Assembly (NCBI GenBank): GCA_903822975.1
Contig: CAIJRD010000002.1
Coordinates: 372,001 to 436,000, forward strand
DNA length: 64,000 nucleotides
Direction: 5' to 3'
From: an uncultured Sinobacteraceae bacterium
Lineage (GTDB): Bacteria > Pseudomonadota > Gammaproteobacteria > Nevskiales > Nevskiaceae
The notes beneath the pieces are model-generated. The model was not told the DNA's origin. It ran no database searches and saw only the letters and a list, made by a program, of their open reading frames with translations. Positions 49,981 through 57,775 of the stretch are shown here, in pieces. Made by a program: the position numbers and the translations under genes. Position 1 is the stretch's first letter; every line of letters begins with the position of its first letter.

Positions 49981-50172
49981 ATGAACGATCCAATTTTGGC
50001 TGACCATTTCGACCGGGAGGCGTTGGCATCTGAACTTCACGTTACAAAGCGAACGCTTGAACGCTGGGCAGTAATGCGCAAGGGCCCCTCTTTTAAAAAG
50101 GTCGGGCGCAGCGTTTATTACTCGCGGAAAGCCGTGCAGCAGTGGCTTGAGCAGTCCGGGGGTGCCCAGTGA
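49981..50172 (+). CDS. Excisionase-like / MerR-type helix-turn-helix protein
   Basis: 63 residues from ATG at 49981: LASELHVTKRTLERWAVMRKGPSFKKVGRSVYYSRKAVQQWLEQ is a textbook small winged HTH of the AlpA/excisionase type. A frame opening at 49909 would add 24 residues without clear support. Such proteins bend att DNA in excision or activate phage promoters. Its stop overlaps the next gene (GTGA). Confidence 0.8.
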   Translation: MNDPILADHFDREALASELHVTKRTLERWAVMRKGPSFKKVGRSVYYSRKAVQQWLEQSGGAQ

Positions 50173-50447
50173 AAGCAAGGACACAACTCGGCATCGCAGC
50201 AGACAGCACAGTGGCCCTCGAGCTTCACGACTGCACTAAGTCGGCATACGAACTCGACATCTATCATTCCGACCAGATGGCCGCAGCCCACGCCATGCTA
50301 CTGGCGATTTCTGCACTCCCTGAATCTGCCCACACGCACATCGTGACTCTGGCCAAACACGCCGCCAGAATGGTGGCCGATACGGCCAATGAGATTGATG
50401 TACTGGGCGAGCACGCAGCACGTACGCTGAAGGCGGTGCGGTCATGA
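50169..50447 (+). CDS. Small element protein, unknown
   Basis: 92 residues; GTG start overlapping the upstream stop and stop overlapping the next ATG. Helical, with His- and Ala-rich stretches (SDQMAAAHAMLLAI, HTHIVTLAKHAARMVADTANEIDVL). It resembles the helical layout of the following DUF3077-like protein but has no assigned function. Confidence 0.6.
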   Translation: MKARTQLGIAADSTVALELHDCTKSAYELDIYHSDQMAAAHAMLLAISALPESAHTHIVTLAKHAARMVADTANEIDVLGEHAARTLKAVRS

Positions 50448-50767
50448 AGCCTCAAGGCCGCGTTACCCGGGGCGTCACCTTCTTCGACACATCGTCGGAA
50501 GGCAACCATCTGTTTGAAATTCGAAAGGGCGTAAATCTCGACCACGCGTTAAATGCGCTTTATTGCTATCTTGATACGGCAAAGGCCCTCACATGCATGG
50601 CCGCCCACGCAGTTGATAGCGATGGCCTCAACGGCGTCGACCACGACAGTCGAATCGTGTACGCCGCTCACTACCTCGTCGAAATGAGCTGTGCAATTGC
50701 TCTGTCGGCGCTCCATGCCGACGATCAAGAGCAAGTCGAAACGAGCGTGCAGGCGGTGAAACCATGA
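50444..50767 (+). CDS. DUF3077-like small protein
   Basis: 107 residues. FFDTSSEGNHLFEIRKGVNLDHALNALYCYLDTAKAL and the later YAAHYLVEMSCAIALSAL resemble the pattern of DUF3077 proteins, which are small helical proteins with unknown role common in proteobacterial genomes and phages. ATGA overlaps on both sides place it in a coupled early-gene chain. Confidence 0.6.
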   Translation: MKPQGRVTRGVTFFDTSSEGNHLFEIRKGVNLDHALNALYCYLDTAKALTCMAAHAVDSDGLNGVDHDSRIVYAAHYLVEMSCAIALSALHADDQEQVETSVQAVKP

Positions 50768-51141
50768 AGCAGCCGCAAGATGCACACGAACGTGCGACGG
50801 ATGCTATGTACACCTTCCGACACATCGCAAAGCTCCAGCGTGAATTGGAGATCACGAGCATCACAGAAAAGCCAGCGCCAATCGGTTCCTGGCAGCTTGG
50901 TCCGGAGCGAGCTAATCCGCTGGACGTGCCGCGCTGCAAGCACGTTGGAACAACACACGAGAATCATCCCCGCGGGCAACTGATCGAATGGCAGCGCGCA
51001 GGCGAGAAATTCATGCGCGAGTGCAGACTGCTAGACCTTGGCCGATGGGAATCAGAGATCGCTGACTTCAGCTCGCTTGAGGCGTTCGCTCTGGGAGTCC
51101 AGTTTGGCCGGCTGCAGAAAGAGCTGGAGGAGAAGGCATGA
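50764..51141 (+). CDS. Element protein, unknown
   Basis: 125 residues with ATGA overlaps at both ends. Hydrophilic, helical ends; the middle holds WQLGPERANPLDVPRCKHV and WQRAGEKFMRECRLLDLGRWESEIADF. No domain recognised. Probably an early function near replication genes. Confidence 0.6.
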   Translation: MKQPQDAHERATDAMYTFRHIAKLQRELEITSITEKPAPIGSWQLGPERANPLDVPRCKHVGTTHENHPRGQLIEWQRAGEKFMRECRLLDLGRWESEIADFSSLEAFALGVQFGRLQKELEEKA

Positions 51142-51320
51142 CGACCAGCTCGACTGTCCGACCTGCCGATGCTGAGCTTCTGGCACTGCACCGACTCAGA
51201 GACGCAATTATCAGCCTCGGCCTTCCCTACTCAGCACAGGTTGCGTTGGTGGCTGCGACTGGCAGTTACGCGAAGGCAATCGCCGACCGGATCTTGGCTG
51301 ACCGTAGCGAGATCCAATGA
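51138..51320 (+). CDS. Small helical protein before the primase
   Basis: 60 residues, ATGA overlaps at both ends. ALHRLRDAIISLGLPYSAQVALVAATGSYAKAIADRILADR looks like a compact helical DNA-binding or adaptor protein. Function unknown. Confidence 0.55.
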   Translation: MTTSSTVRPADAELLALHRLRDAIISLGLPYSAQVALVAATGSYAKAIADRILADRSEIQ

Positions 51321-53284
51321 CTCGAGCCCTTGATAGCAATAAAGGGCGACCATCAAACCGAAACGATCCAGGCCGAGCTCTCGCAGCACTGAGAAGCCTC
51401 GACCCTGGCTCCGATCGCGAAACATGGGTCCGAATTGCGATGTCCGCAAAATCTGCCGGCGTGACGGAAGATGATTTCGTGACCTGGTCGAAACCTGCGA
51501 GCAACTATTCGGGTGAGAAGGACTGCCGTGCCGTCTGGCGGAGTATCAAGATCGGCAACGGAATTGGAGAGGGTTCGCTCTACAAGACCGCGATCGAAGC
51601 TGGCTGGCGTGACGAGCCGGCCAAGGTTCGGGAACTGCCGCGCAAGCCGCGGGAATCGGCGCAGGATGTCTGGGATAGATGTTTGCCAGCGTCAGCCTCG
51701 CATCCCTACATCACTGCCAAGAGCGGAATACCCGATGGCCTGCGCATCTATCCTGACGAAGCGGCGCCGCTGACGATCGCTGGAATGAATTGCGCCGGCG
51801 CGCTAGTGATTCCTGTCTGCAGCTTGGATGGCGCGCTCACGTCACTGCAATTTGTGCCGCCGAAGGGCAAGAAGCTAAATCTAACCGGGCATGAGATGCG
51901 CGGCGTGTTCATCGTCGGCGAGTTGCAGAGCGATGGTCGTGCTTACGTCGTCGAGGGTATTGGCGCGGCCTGGGCGTGCTGGAAAGCGTCTGGTGCCGCG
52001 GCTGTGTGCTGTTTCGGGTCTGGGCGAATGCAGGCCGTGGCTGAGCAGTTGCGAACGAGGCACCCGTCCTTGCGAATTGTGCTGGTTGCGGACCGAGGCA
52101 AGGAAACCGAAGCCGACAAGATCGCGACGTCGGTGGACGCTCGAACGGTGAAATTGCCTGCGGACATGCCTGAAAACTCCGACGCGAGCGACTACGCGCA
52201 CGAGCATGGACTGGAAGACCTCGAATACCTGCTGTCCGCGGCGAAGGCTGCGCCCCAGCGATTCAACATCATGTCGGCAAGCGCACTGGCAGCGTTGCCG
52301 TCGCCTCCATGGCTGGTCAAGGGCGTTCTACCGCGTCGCGGCGTTGGCGCCATCTATGGGCCGCCGAGCAGCGGCAAGACGTTCCTTACGCTCGACCTCT
52401 GCGCCGCGGTGTCTGGAGGCTGCGACTGGTTCAACCTGAGAACCACACAGGTGCCAGTACTGTATTTGGGACTGGAAGGTGAAGACGGACTGTCAAAGCG
52501 AGTCCGTGCGTACCAGAAGGCCAAAGGAGACTGCCAGGCGCGCTTCGTCACCGCACCGCTTGACGTCCGAATTGCGAGCGACCGTAGGGAATTGGTCAAG
52601 GCAGCGATCGCCGCCGACTGCATCGATGGCCTTCTGATCGTCGACACGCTTAATCGCGCAGCGCCCGGTTTCGATGAAAACGCCGCTGCGGACATGGGCG
52701 AAGTGATAGCCGCGCTGAAGGATCTTGAATCACAGACCGGCGGGATGGTCATCGTCGTGCATCACACAGGCAAGGACAGCGCGAAGGGCTTGCGCGGACA
52801 CTCATCGCTTTTGGCGGCTTTGGACGTAGCGATCGAAGTTAAGCGAGGCGACTCCCTGCGCAGTTGGGAAATCGCCAAGGCCAAAGACGCAGGGGACGGC
52901 GACACATTCCCGTTCAAGTTGTCGATCGTGGAGCTCGGGACCGATACGGATGGTGAGCCCGTCACCAGCTGCATAGTGGATTCGACCATTCCGCAAGGAG
53001 CACTGAAGCCCAAAGCGCCCAAACAACCCCAAGGCGCGAATCAGGTCTTGGCGCTCCGCGAGATCCGGCGCTTGATCAAAAGCGAAGGCGTTGAGCGGAA
53101 CTGCGGATTCCTCTACACCGCGGCCGTACCACTCAGCAGGGCGCTAGAAGAAGTCGCGAAAGGTTTGGCCGACGTGGAGCCGAAACGCAAGCCAGAACGC
53201 GCAGCTGCGGCCGTCAATGGCCTTGCAGCTAAACGCATCATAGGAAGTCGAGATGAGATTGTTTGGCTGGAGCCTGGGAGTTAG
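51317..53284 (+). CDS. Primase-helicase (PriCT-2, TOPRIM and RepA-like ATPase)
   Basis: 655 residues. N-terminal PriCT_2-like domain (about 15-95: ALRSLDPGSDRETWVRIAMSAKS), a DNA primase-like/TOPRIM region (about 120-305) with VVEG (211-214) and VLVADRG (255-261), then a RecA-like RepA/AAA_25 helicase with Walker A GPPSSGKT (348-355), a Walker-B-like LLIVDTLNR and VVHHTGKDSAKGLRGHSSL. The C-terminal 90 residues look like a winged helix. It suggests element-driven replication from the array at 54007-54124. ATG overlaps the upstream stop; the end overlaps the convergent HEPN-like gene. Confidence 0.88.
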   Translation: MTRALDSNKGRPSNRNDPGRALAALRSLDPGSDRETWVRIAMSAKSAGVTEDDFVTWSKPASNYSGEKDCRAVWRSIKIGNGIGEGSLYKTAIEAGWRDEPAKVRELPRKPRESAQDVWDRCLPASASHPYITAKSGIPDGLRIYPDEAAPLTIAGMNCAGALVIPVCSLDGALTSLQFVPPKGKKLNLTGHEMRGVFIVGELQSDGRAYVVEGIGAAWACWKASGAAAVCCFGSGRMQAVAEQLRTRHPSLRIVLVADRGKETEADKIATSVDARTVKLPADMPENSDASDYAHEHGLEDLEYLLSAAKAAPQRFNIMSASALAALPSPPWLVKGVLPRRGVGAIYGPPSSGKTFLTLDLCAAVSGGCDWFNLRTTQVPVLYLGLEGEDGLSKRVRAYQKAKGDCQARFVTAPLDVRIASDRRELVKAAIAADCIDGLLIVDTLNRAAPGFDENAAADMGEVIAALKDLESQTGGMVIVVHHTGKDSAKGLRGHSSLLAALDVAIEVKRGDSLRSWEIAKAKDAGDGDTFPFKLSIVELGTDTDGEPVTSCIVDSTIPQGALKPKAPKQPQGANQVLALREIRRLIKSEGVERNCGFLYTAAVPLSRALEEVAKGLADVEPKRKPERAAAAVNGLAAKRIIGSRDEIVWLEPGS

Positions 53285-53994
53285 TTTCTGACGCTAGCTA
53301 TTCGCGCCATAACCACTTCTACGTCAGTCGCCATTCGGTCTTCTGCCCTTGGTGTGCACTCGCTCGCCTCGACTAGCCGTCCGTTATGAAATAGCTGCCA
53401 AATCGATAAATAAACCTGCAGCAGGCGAATGACCATGTCATCTAGCTGGCCATGCTTTGCGTCCACTTCGAGAATGCTTGGATCGATGATCGCTCGAAGG
53501 TCGCGGTGGGCAACCAGCTTGTTCCGGATTGGCTTGTATACCTCGTTGTAGATCTGGGTTGGCTCTGCCAAATAGTGCGTAAGAGCTTCGAAGTCGGTTG
53601 CGGTTGCTACATGTGCTTCGTATGCGATCCCTCTAATTGCTTCGCGCAACTCAAGTTCGTCGCTCCGAACAGTGCTGAGTTTCCTGCTGCTGATCGCTTG
53701 TGCCGAGAACTGATCAAGATTTGATTCGCAGCGTCTTATGAACGTGGCCGCTGATAGCGAGTTGGCGTCGTCGTCAAAGATCCTTCCTAGAACCGTAAGG
53801 GCGGAAATTCGCAACGAGTATTGAATCGTTCCCCACGCCAGTACGTTGCTGTTGAGGGCGCGAAGGACGGCGGGTTGTGAATTCGCGATCCGACTGATGT
53901 GCTTGAACAAGAAATGGGTATCTGCCGCAGAATTTACCTCTGTCTCAAAGATGCGGAGCAACTCGCCAACATCATTGCCAGCCTTTGCCGTCAT
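53281..53994 (-). CDS. HEPN/AbiU2-like putative ribonuclease
   Basis: 237 residues, all helical. The segment YKPIRNKLVAHRDLR (153-167) carries the R-x5-H core (Arg157, His163) of HEPN nucleases, and the layout, with an N-terminal helical pair (TIQYSLRISALTVLGRIFDDDANSLS) and C-terminal helices, resembles the AbiU2-like HEPN family. Members are tied to RNA cleavage and abortive infection. It is transcribed against the rest of the early block, starts next to the iteron array and overlaps the primase stop by 4 bp; a cargo or defence role is the best guess. No antitoxin gene is evident beside it. Confidence 0.6.
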   Translation of the reverse strand: MTAKAGNDVGELLRIFETEVNSAADTHFLFKHISRIANSQPAVLRALNSNVLAWGTIQYSLRISALTVLGRIFDDDANSLSAATFIRRCESNLDQFSAQAISSRKLSTVRSDELELREAIRGIAYEAHVATATDFEALTHYLAEPTQIYNEVYKPIRNKLVAHRDLRAIIDPSILEVDAKHGQLDDMVIRLLQVYLSIWQLFHNGRLVEASECTPRAEDRMATDVEVVMARIASVRN

Positions 53995-54342
53995 TTGCAG
54001 TCCTTAGTTCCCGATCCGTTCCCGAATCCCGTTCCCTATAGGGAGGAACGGGAAAACGGGAAACGGGAAATCTATCCCAAATTCCCGAAACGGGACGAAA
54101 CGGGAAAGAACGGGAAAGCGGGAATGAGTTGAAAGGACTTAAAAGTCCCGAAACAGTGCGCAGTGGTTTTCGATGACCGTAGCGTCGTCCGGTCCTGTTC
54201 AAGCGCCTGCCCTGATTCGTAATCAGTAGGTTTACAGCTATAACAGTGCTGTTTTGCGCTGTATTTGTCGCTTTCAGTGAATTGTATCCGGCTCACGTCC
54301 GGTCAATGATGTCGCTACTGCATTTTTCGATACGGCGGCGGT
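53995..54342. other. Probable replication origin region of the element
   Basis: No gene. The left part holds the iteron-like array (54007-54124). The right part has AT-richer DNA (about 54200-54330, with TAATCAGTAGGTTTACAGC and TTTTCGATACG), a plausible unwinding region and promoter zone for the structural genes. Confidence 0.6.
54007..54124. repeat. Iteron-like array of CGGGAA cores
   Basis: CGGGAA appears six times on the plus strand (at 54049, 54057, 54064, 54101, 54111, 54119), CGGGAC once (54091), and inverted TTCCCG three times (54008, 54019, 54082). Several are within AACGGGAAA. A central GTTCCC-TATA-GGGAGGAAC is near-palindromic. Mixed-orientation short iterons beside a primase-helicase are typical of phage and plasmid origins. 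Confidence 0.72.
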
Positions 54343-54777
54343 ATGAGCTGGACGATTGACCCGACGAAGTTCGGCGACCAAGTTGTCGAGGATCATCGAC
54401 GACTCTGCGTTGCCGTCGCTCTCGCAATCGATCGCCGCTTGGTGCTTGGATCGCCTGTCGGCAACCCCGATTTGTGGAAGCATCCGGCGCCGAAGGGCTA
54501 CGTCGGTGGTCGCTTCCGTTCCAATTGGCTGCCGAGCATTAATGCTCCACGCACCGATCAAGCCCCGATCTCTGATGCCGCCGCGGTCGAGGGCGAGGCA
54601 CAGGAAGTCTTTTCAGCAGCGCCAGAGTTCCCGCTGCTGTTCCTTTCGAACAACATGCCATACGCAACCGCCTTGCAGTACGGCAGCAGCACGCAGGCAC
54701 CGTCAGGCTGGATCGAGACCGCCATCGACGCGACGATCGAAGCCGCAAGCCGTGGCCGAACCGGCGAATCGTTATGA
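54343..54777 (+). CDS. Tail-completion / HK97 gp10-like protein
   Basis: 144 residues. GGRFRSNWLPSINAP near the centre and LSNNMPYATALQYGSSTQAPSGWIETAIDATI near the end match the pattern of HK97 gp10-type neck/tail-completion proteins (xGRFRxNW..., NNxPYAxxLExGxSxQAPxGxVxxT). It joins tail to head in siphophages. First of the rightward structural block; its stop overlaps the next ATG (ATGA). Confidence 0.7.
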   Translation: MSWTIDPTKFGDQVVEDHRRLCVAVALAIDRRLVLGSPVGNPDLWKHPAPKGYVGGRFRSNWLPSINAPRTDQAPISDAAAVEGEAQEVFSAAPEFPLLFLSNNMPYATALQYGSSTQAPSGWIETAIDATIEAASRGRTGESL

Positions 54778-55343
54778 CCGGCGAATCCACGCACGGCCGC
54801 CGCTGCACGATTTGCGCACATGCAGACCGCGCCCCCATTGAACTAGGTCTCGCCAACAACGTGCCTGTACGCATGCTGGCGAAACGCCACGGCATCAGCA
54901 AAGAGGCGGCGTTCCGGCATCGCAAGAATCACATGCCAACGCAACTGTTGGCCAAGCTCAAGACTCGCGGCCGGTCGACTGAGATCGACCTGGAGCAGCT
55001 GCGCATTACGGAAAGCGAGGGTTTGCTGCAGCACCTAGTAGCGCAGCGCGCGCGCCTCTACTGCCTTGCCGACGATGCCGAGGATCTGAAGGACATTGGC
55101 AACGCTGCGCGGGTGCATGGCCAGTTAACACGGAACCTGGAACTCACCGGCAAGCTGCTTGGCGATCTGCAGACAGGCAATCAGACGATCACTCAGAACA
55201 TCCTGATCGCGCCGCAGTACCACACCATGCGCACTGAGATGATCCGCGCCCTGCGCCCGTACCCTGACGCTCAACGCGCCGTGGTGGCGGTCCTGCAAGC
55301 GATGGAAGCACCAGCGATACAGGGTGAGGTGGCGCATGCATAG
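54774..55343 (+). CDS. Terminase small subunit candidate
   Basis: 189 residues. The N-terminus has a CTICAH zinc-knuckle-like start and an HTH (RAPIELGLANNVPVRMLAKRHGISKEAAFRHRKNHM), followed by a coiled-coil region (EIDLEQLRITESEGLLQHLVAQRARLY). Position directly before the terminase ATPase and DNA-binding layout suit a small terminase subunit that picks the element's pac or cos site. Overlaps the next gene by 8 bp from its ATG. Confidence 0.6.
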   Translation: MTGESTHGRRCTICAHADRAPIELGLANNVPVRMLAKRHGISKEAAFRHRKNHMPTQLLAKLKTRGRSTEIDLEQLRITESEGLLQHLVAQRARLYCLADDAEDLKDIGNAARVHGQLTRNLELTGKLLGDLQTGNQTITQNILIAPQYHTMRTEMIRALRPYPDAQRAVVAVLQAMEAPAIQGEVAHA

Positions 55344-56088
55344 CCTTGCTCGCGACCTTGCCCGCGGCTTTGATCCTGCCGTCCTTATGGATGAAGCCGG
55401 AATGCCGCCTGATCCTTGGCAGTCCGACTTGCTGCAGTCGACTGCCAAGCGCCACTTGTTGCTGTGCTCTCGCCAGTCGGGCAAGTCGACCACCTGCGCC
55501 GCACTCGCCGTCCATTCGGCCATCTACGACCCTGGCTTGGTGCTTCTGATCGCGCACGCACAGCGTCAGTCGTCGGAACTGTTCCGTAAAGTGCTGGACG
55601 TTTACCGGCGCCTTACCGACGTGCCTGCGATCGTGAGGGAGTCGGCCCTCAGTCTTGAACTCGAGAATGGCTCGCGCATCATCGCCCTGCCAGGTACCGA
55701 AGCGACGATTCGAGGCTTTTCAGGCGCCAAACTAATCGTCCTCGACGAGGCTAGCCGCATTGAGGACGCGCTCTTTGCTGGTGTGCGTCCGATGCTCGCC
55801 ACCACGCAGGGCCGGCTGATCGCACTGACCACGCCGTACGGCCGCCGAGGTTGGTTCTACGAGGCCTGGGAGAACGGCGGCGCTGGGTGGAACCGCATTC
55901 GCGTCACAGCACACGACTGCCCGCGGATCGATAGCGTTTGGCTCGATGAGGAGCGCGCAATCATCGGCGATTGGCAATTCCGCCAGGAATATCTCGTTGA
56001 GTTTGTCGACACAGATGAGCAGTTTTTTTCGAGCGCACTGATCGAGGCTGCGCTTGACCCGACTGTGAGACCTCTATGGATCAGCTAG
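55336..56088 (+). CDS. Terminase large subunit, ATPase half
   Basis: 250 residues equal to the N-terminal motor domain of TerL: PDPWQSDLL adenine-binding motif, Walker A CSRQSGKST (44-52), Walker B LIVLDEAS (133-140) and coupling motif LTTPYG. It stops right at the linker before the nuclease domain, which is a separate gene in another frame. ATG at 55336 has GAGG 6 nt upstream; a GTG at 55324 is possible. The two halves overlap by 13 bp. Confidence 0.82.
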   Translation: MHSLARDLARGFDPAVLMDEAGMPPDPWQSDLLQSTAKRHLLLCSRQSGKSTTCAALAVHSAIYDPGLVLLIAHAQRQSSELFRKVLDVYRRLTDVPAIVRESALSLELENGSRIIALPGTEATIRGFSGAKLIVLDEASRIEDALFAGVRPMLATTQGRLIALTTPYGRRGWFYEAWENGGAGWNRIRVTAHDCPRIDSVWLDEERAIIGDWQFRQEYLVEFVDTDEQFFSSALIEAALDPTVRPLWIS

Positions 56089-56753
56089 TGCTTGGCAGCC
56101 TTGATCCTGCAGTCTTCTACGAACACACATTCGTCGTTGGCGTCGACCTTGGCCAGTCGCACGATCCAACGGCTATCTGCATCGTCGAAAAGATCAGCGG
56201 CGGTCGGTTCCAAAGTTACAGGGATCGTATCGGCATTCGTTATCGACCGCTTTACCACGTCAAGCATCTTGAGCGACTGCCGCTTGATCTCGCCTACCCG
56301 CAGCAGGTGGCGTATGTCGCGTCGCTTCTACGCCGCGAGCCCCTTTCGAGCGCCGAGCCTGCCGTCTACGTCGACTACACAGGCGTTGGTCGTCCGGTCT
56401 TCGACATCTTTCAACAAGAGCGAATCCCGCGCGTCAGAGGAGTTGCGATCACTGGAGGACAGGAAACCACGAAGACACCGGCGGGCTGGAGCGTGCCGAA
56501 AACACAGCTCGTCAGTCTGGTGCAAGCAAAGCTCCATTCGGGTGACCTGAAGGTCGGGAAAGAGCTGAAGGACGCTCCCGCGTTGCTCAGGGAACTGCAG
56601 GAATTTCGCGTGCGATTCACCACTGCGGGCAACGCCACATTTGGTGCTCGCGAAGGCGCTCACGACGACCTTGTTTTGGCGCTCGCGCTCGCTGTTTTCG
56701 GTGCAGACCAGTCTGAGCCGGTCATGTCACTTCCATTCCGGTTTCCGTACTGA
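56076..56753 (+). CDS. Terminase large subunit, nuclease half
   Basis: 225 residues equal to the C-terminal RNase H-like nuclease of TerL. Catalytic acids: Asp24 (FVVGVDLGQSHD), Asp100 (AVYVDYTGVG) and Asp197/198 (GAHDDLVLALALAV). The ATG at 56076 lies inside the end of the ATPase gene, so it could be made by reinitiation, or by frameshift as a fusion. Both halves keep all motifs, which argues that neither is decaying. Confidence 0.8.
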   Translation: MDQLVLGSLDPAVFYEHTFVVGVDLGQSHDPTAICIVEKISGGRFQSYRDRIGIRYRPLYHVKHLERLPLDLAYPQQVAYVASLLRREPLSSAEPAVYVDYTGVGRPVFDIFQQERIPRVRGVAITGGQETTKTPAGWSVPKTQLVSLVQAKLHSGDLKVGKELKDAPALLRELQEFRVRFTTAGNATFGAREGAHDDLVLALALAVFGADQSEPVMSLPFRFPY

Positions 56754-56755
56754 CC

Positions 56756-57772
56756 ATGCCATTAAAACTCGACGAAGTTATTCGAATGATTCGGCTGCCT
56801 TTCAACCGGATCAACGAAAAGTCGCATCCGGATAAGTCGAGCACCGAGGTGCCGCATTCGCCTCTCGATATTCCACATGAACCCGGCAACTACTACGGGC
56901 TTTGGCCCATCAAAACGGAGCAACAGAAAATGGCAGAGCAAGCTGCTGAAATAGTCGATCAGGTCGAATCCGAATTCACGCCGTCCAAGGACGATTCAAT
57001 TCGGATTCACGAGATGCTACAGGACAAGGGCAACCACTACGTTGCCTCGTTGCCGAGCAAACAGACGCTGGCTTACGGCAAGAATCCAGACGAGGGCCCG
57101 AGCGTCGCCGGCGCTGCTGTGACACTCGCGACCAATCGCCTTCTGACGCTTGAACTTGAGACAGAACGTGTGTTGAACGACAACCATCTTTCGGAAGTCG
57201 GAAAGAACAAGCGTCTGGAGGCAGTCCGCGCCGAGTCGCTTCGCGGAATCGGAAACGCATTCCAATACGTCGAGATGGCCGAAGAAAACGCCATTAAGGC
57301 CGAGGCCGCCTTGTATGCGGTACCTCAGGTCGATCCGACGCACTCTGCCGATGCGATTCAGGATCGTGAGATCCGCGACTGGATGCGCTCACTCGATGTA
57401 AATCAGCGCACCGACATTCTGCGCGAGATTATCAATGACGGTCACGAACGCATCCTGCTTGCGCTGTGTCGTTCGCCAATCCCCTGCGGGGTTCCGGAGA
57501 AAATCGCCAAACAGACCTGGCGCGACAACGTCGAGCGCAAATTTCCCGAAAAAGCGAAACAGGTCGCCGATCAGAAAGCGTCAGTCGAATGGGCGCGAAT
57601 CGCAATCGGCAGCGCGGCCAAGATCGCGGCAAAGACTTCCGGACTGGACGAGCTCGGCGTGTTCAAGGCTTTGGGCGGAGTTGGCTTGCCCGCCTTCGGT
57701 TTCACCGACCCGCTGAAGGTTAAGAGCCTGGCGCGAGTGGTTGAGTCCCTGGCCCTGAAGAAGGCCAGCTAA
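56756..57772 (+). CDS. Unknown helical element protein in the portal position
   Basis: 338 residues, ATG 2 bp after the nuclease-half stop. Charged and strongly helical (coiled-coil-like TEQQKMAEQAAEIVDQVESEF and LEVR-type stretches), no TM. It occupies the place where a portal gene normally follows TerL but is shorter than portal proteins and shows no portal motif I know. It could be a structural, scaffold-like or interference protein. Function unknown. Confidence 0.6.
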   Translation: MPLKLDEVIRMIRLPFNRINEKSHPDKSSTEVPHSPLDIPHEPGNYYGLWPIKTEQQKMAEQAAEIVDQVESEFTPSKDDSIRIHEMLQDKGNHYVASLPSKQTLAYGKNPDEGPSVAGAAVTLATNRLLTLELETERVLNDNHLSEVGKNKRLEAVRAESLRGIGNAFQYVEMAEENAIKAEAALYAVPQVDPTHSADAIQDREIRDWMRSLDVNQRTDILREIINDGHERILLALCRSPIPCGVPEKIAKQTWRDNVERKFPEKAKQVADQKASVEWARIAIGSAAKIAAKTSGLDELGVFKALGGVGLPAFGFTDPLKVKSLARVVESLALKKAS

Positions 57773-57775
57773 GGC

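Noticed and set aside
54007..54124. CRISPR-like array
   Set aside because: Repeats are only 6-9 bp, in both orientations and with irregular spacing; no spacers of uniform length and no cas genes.
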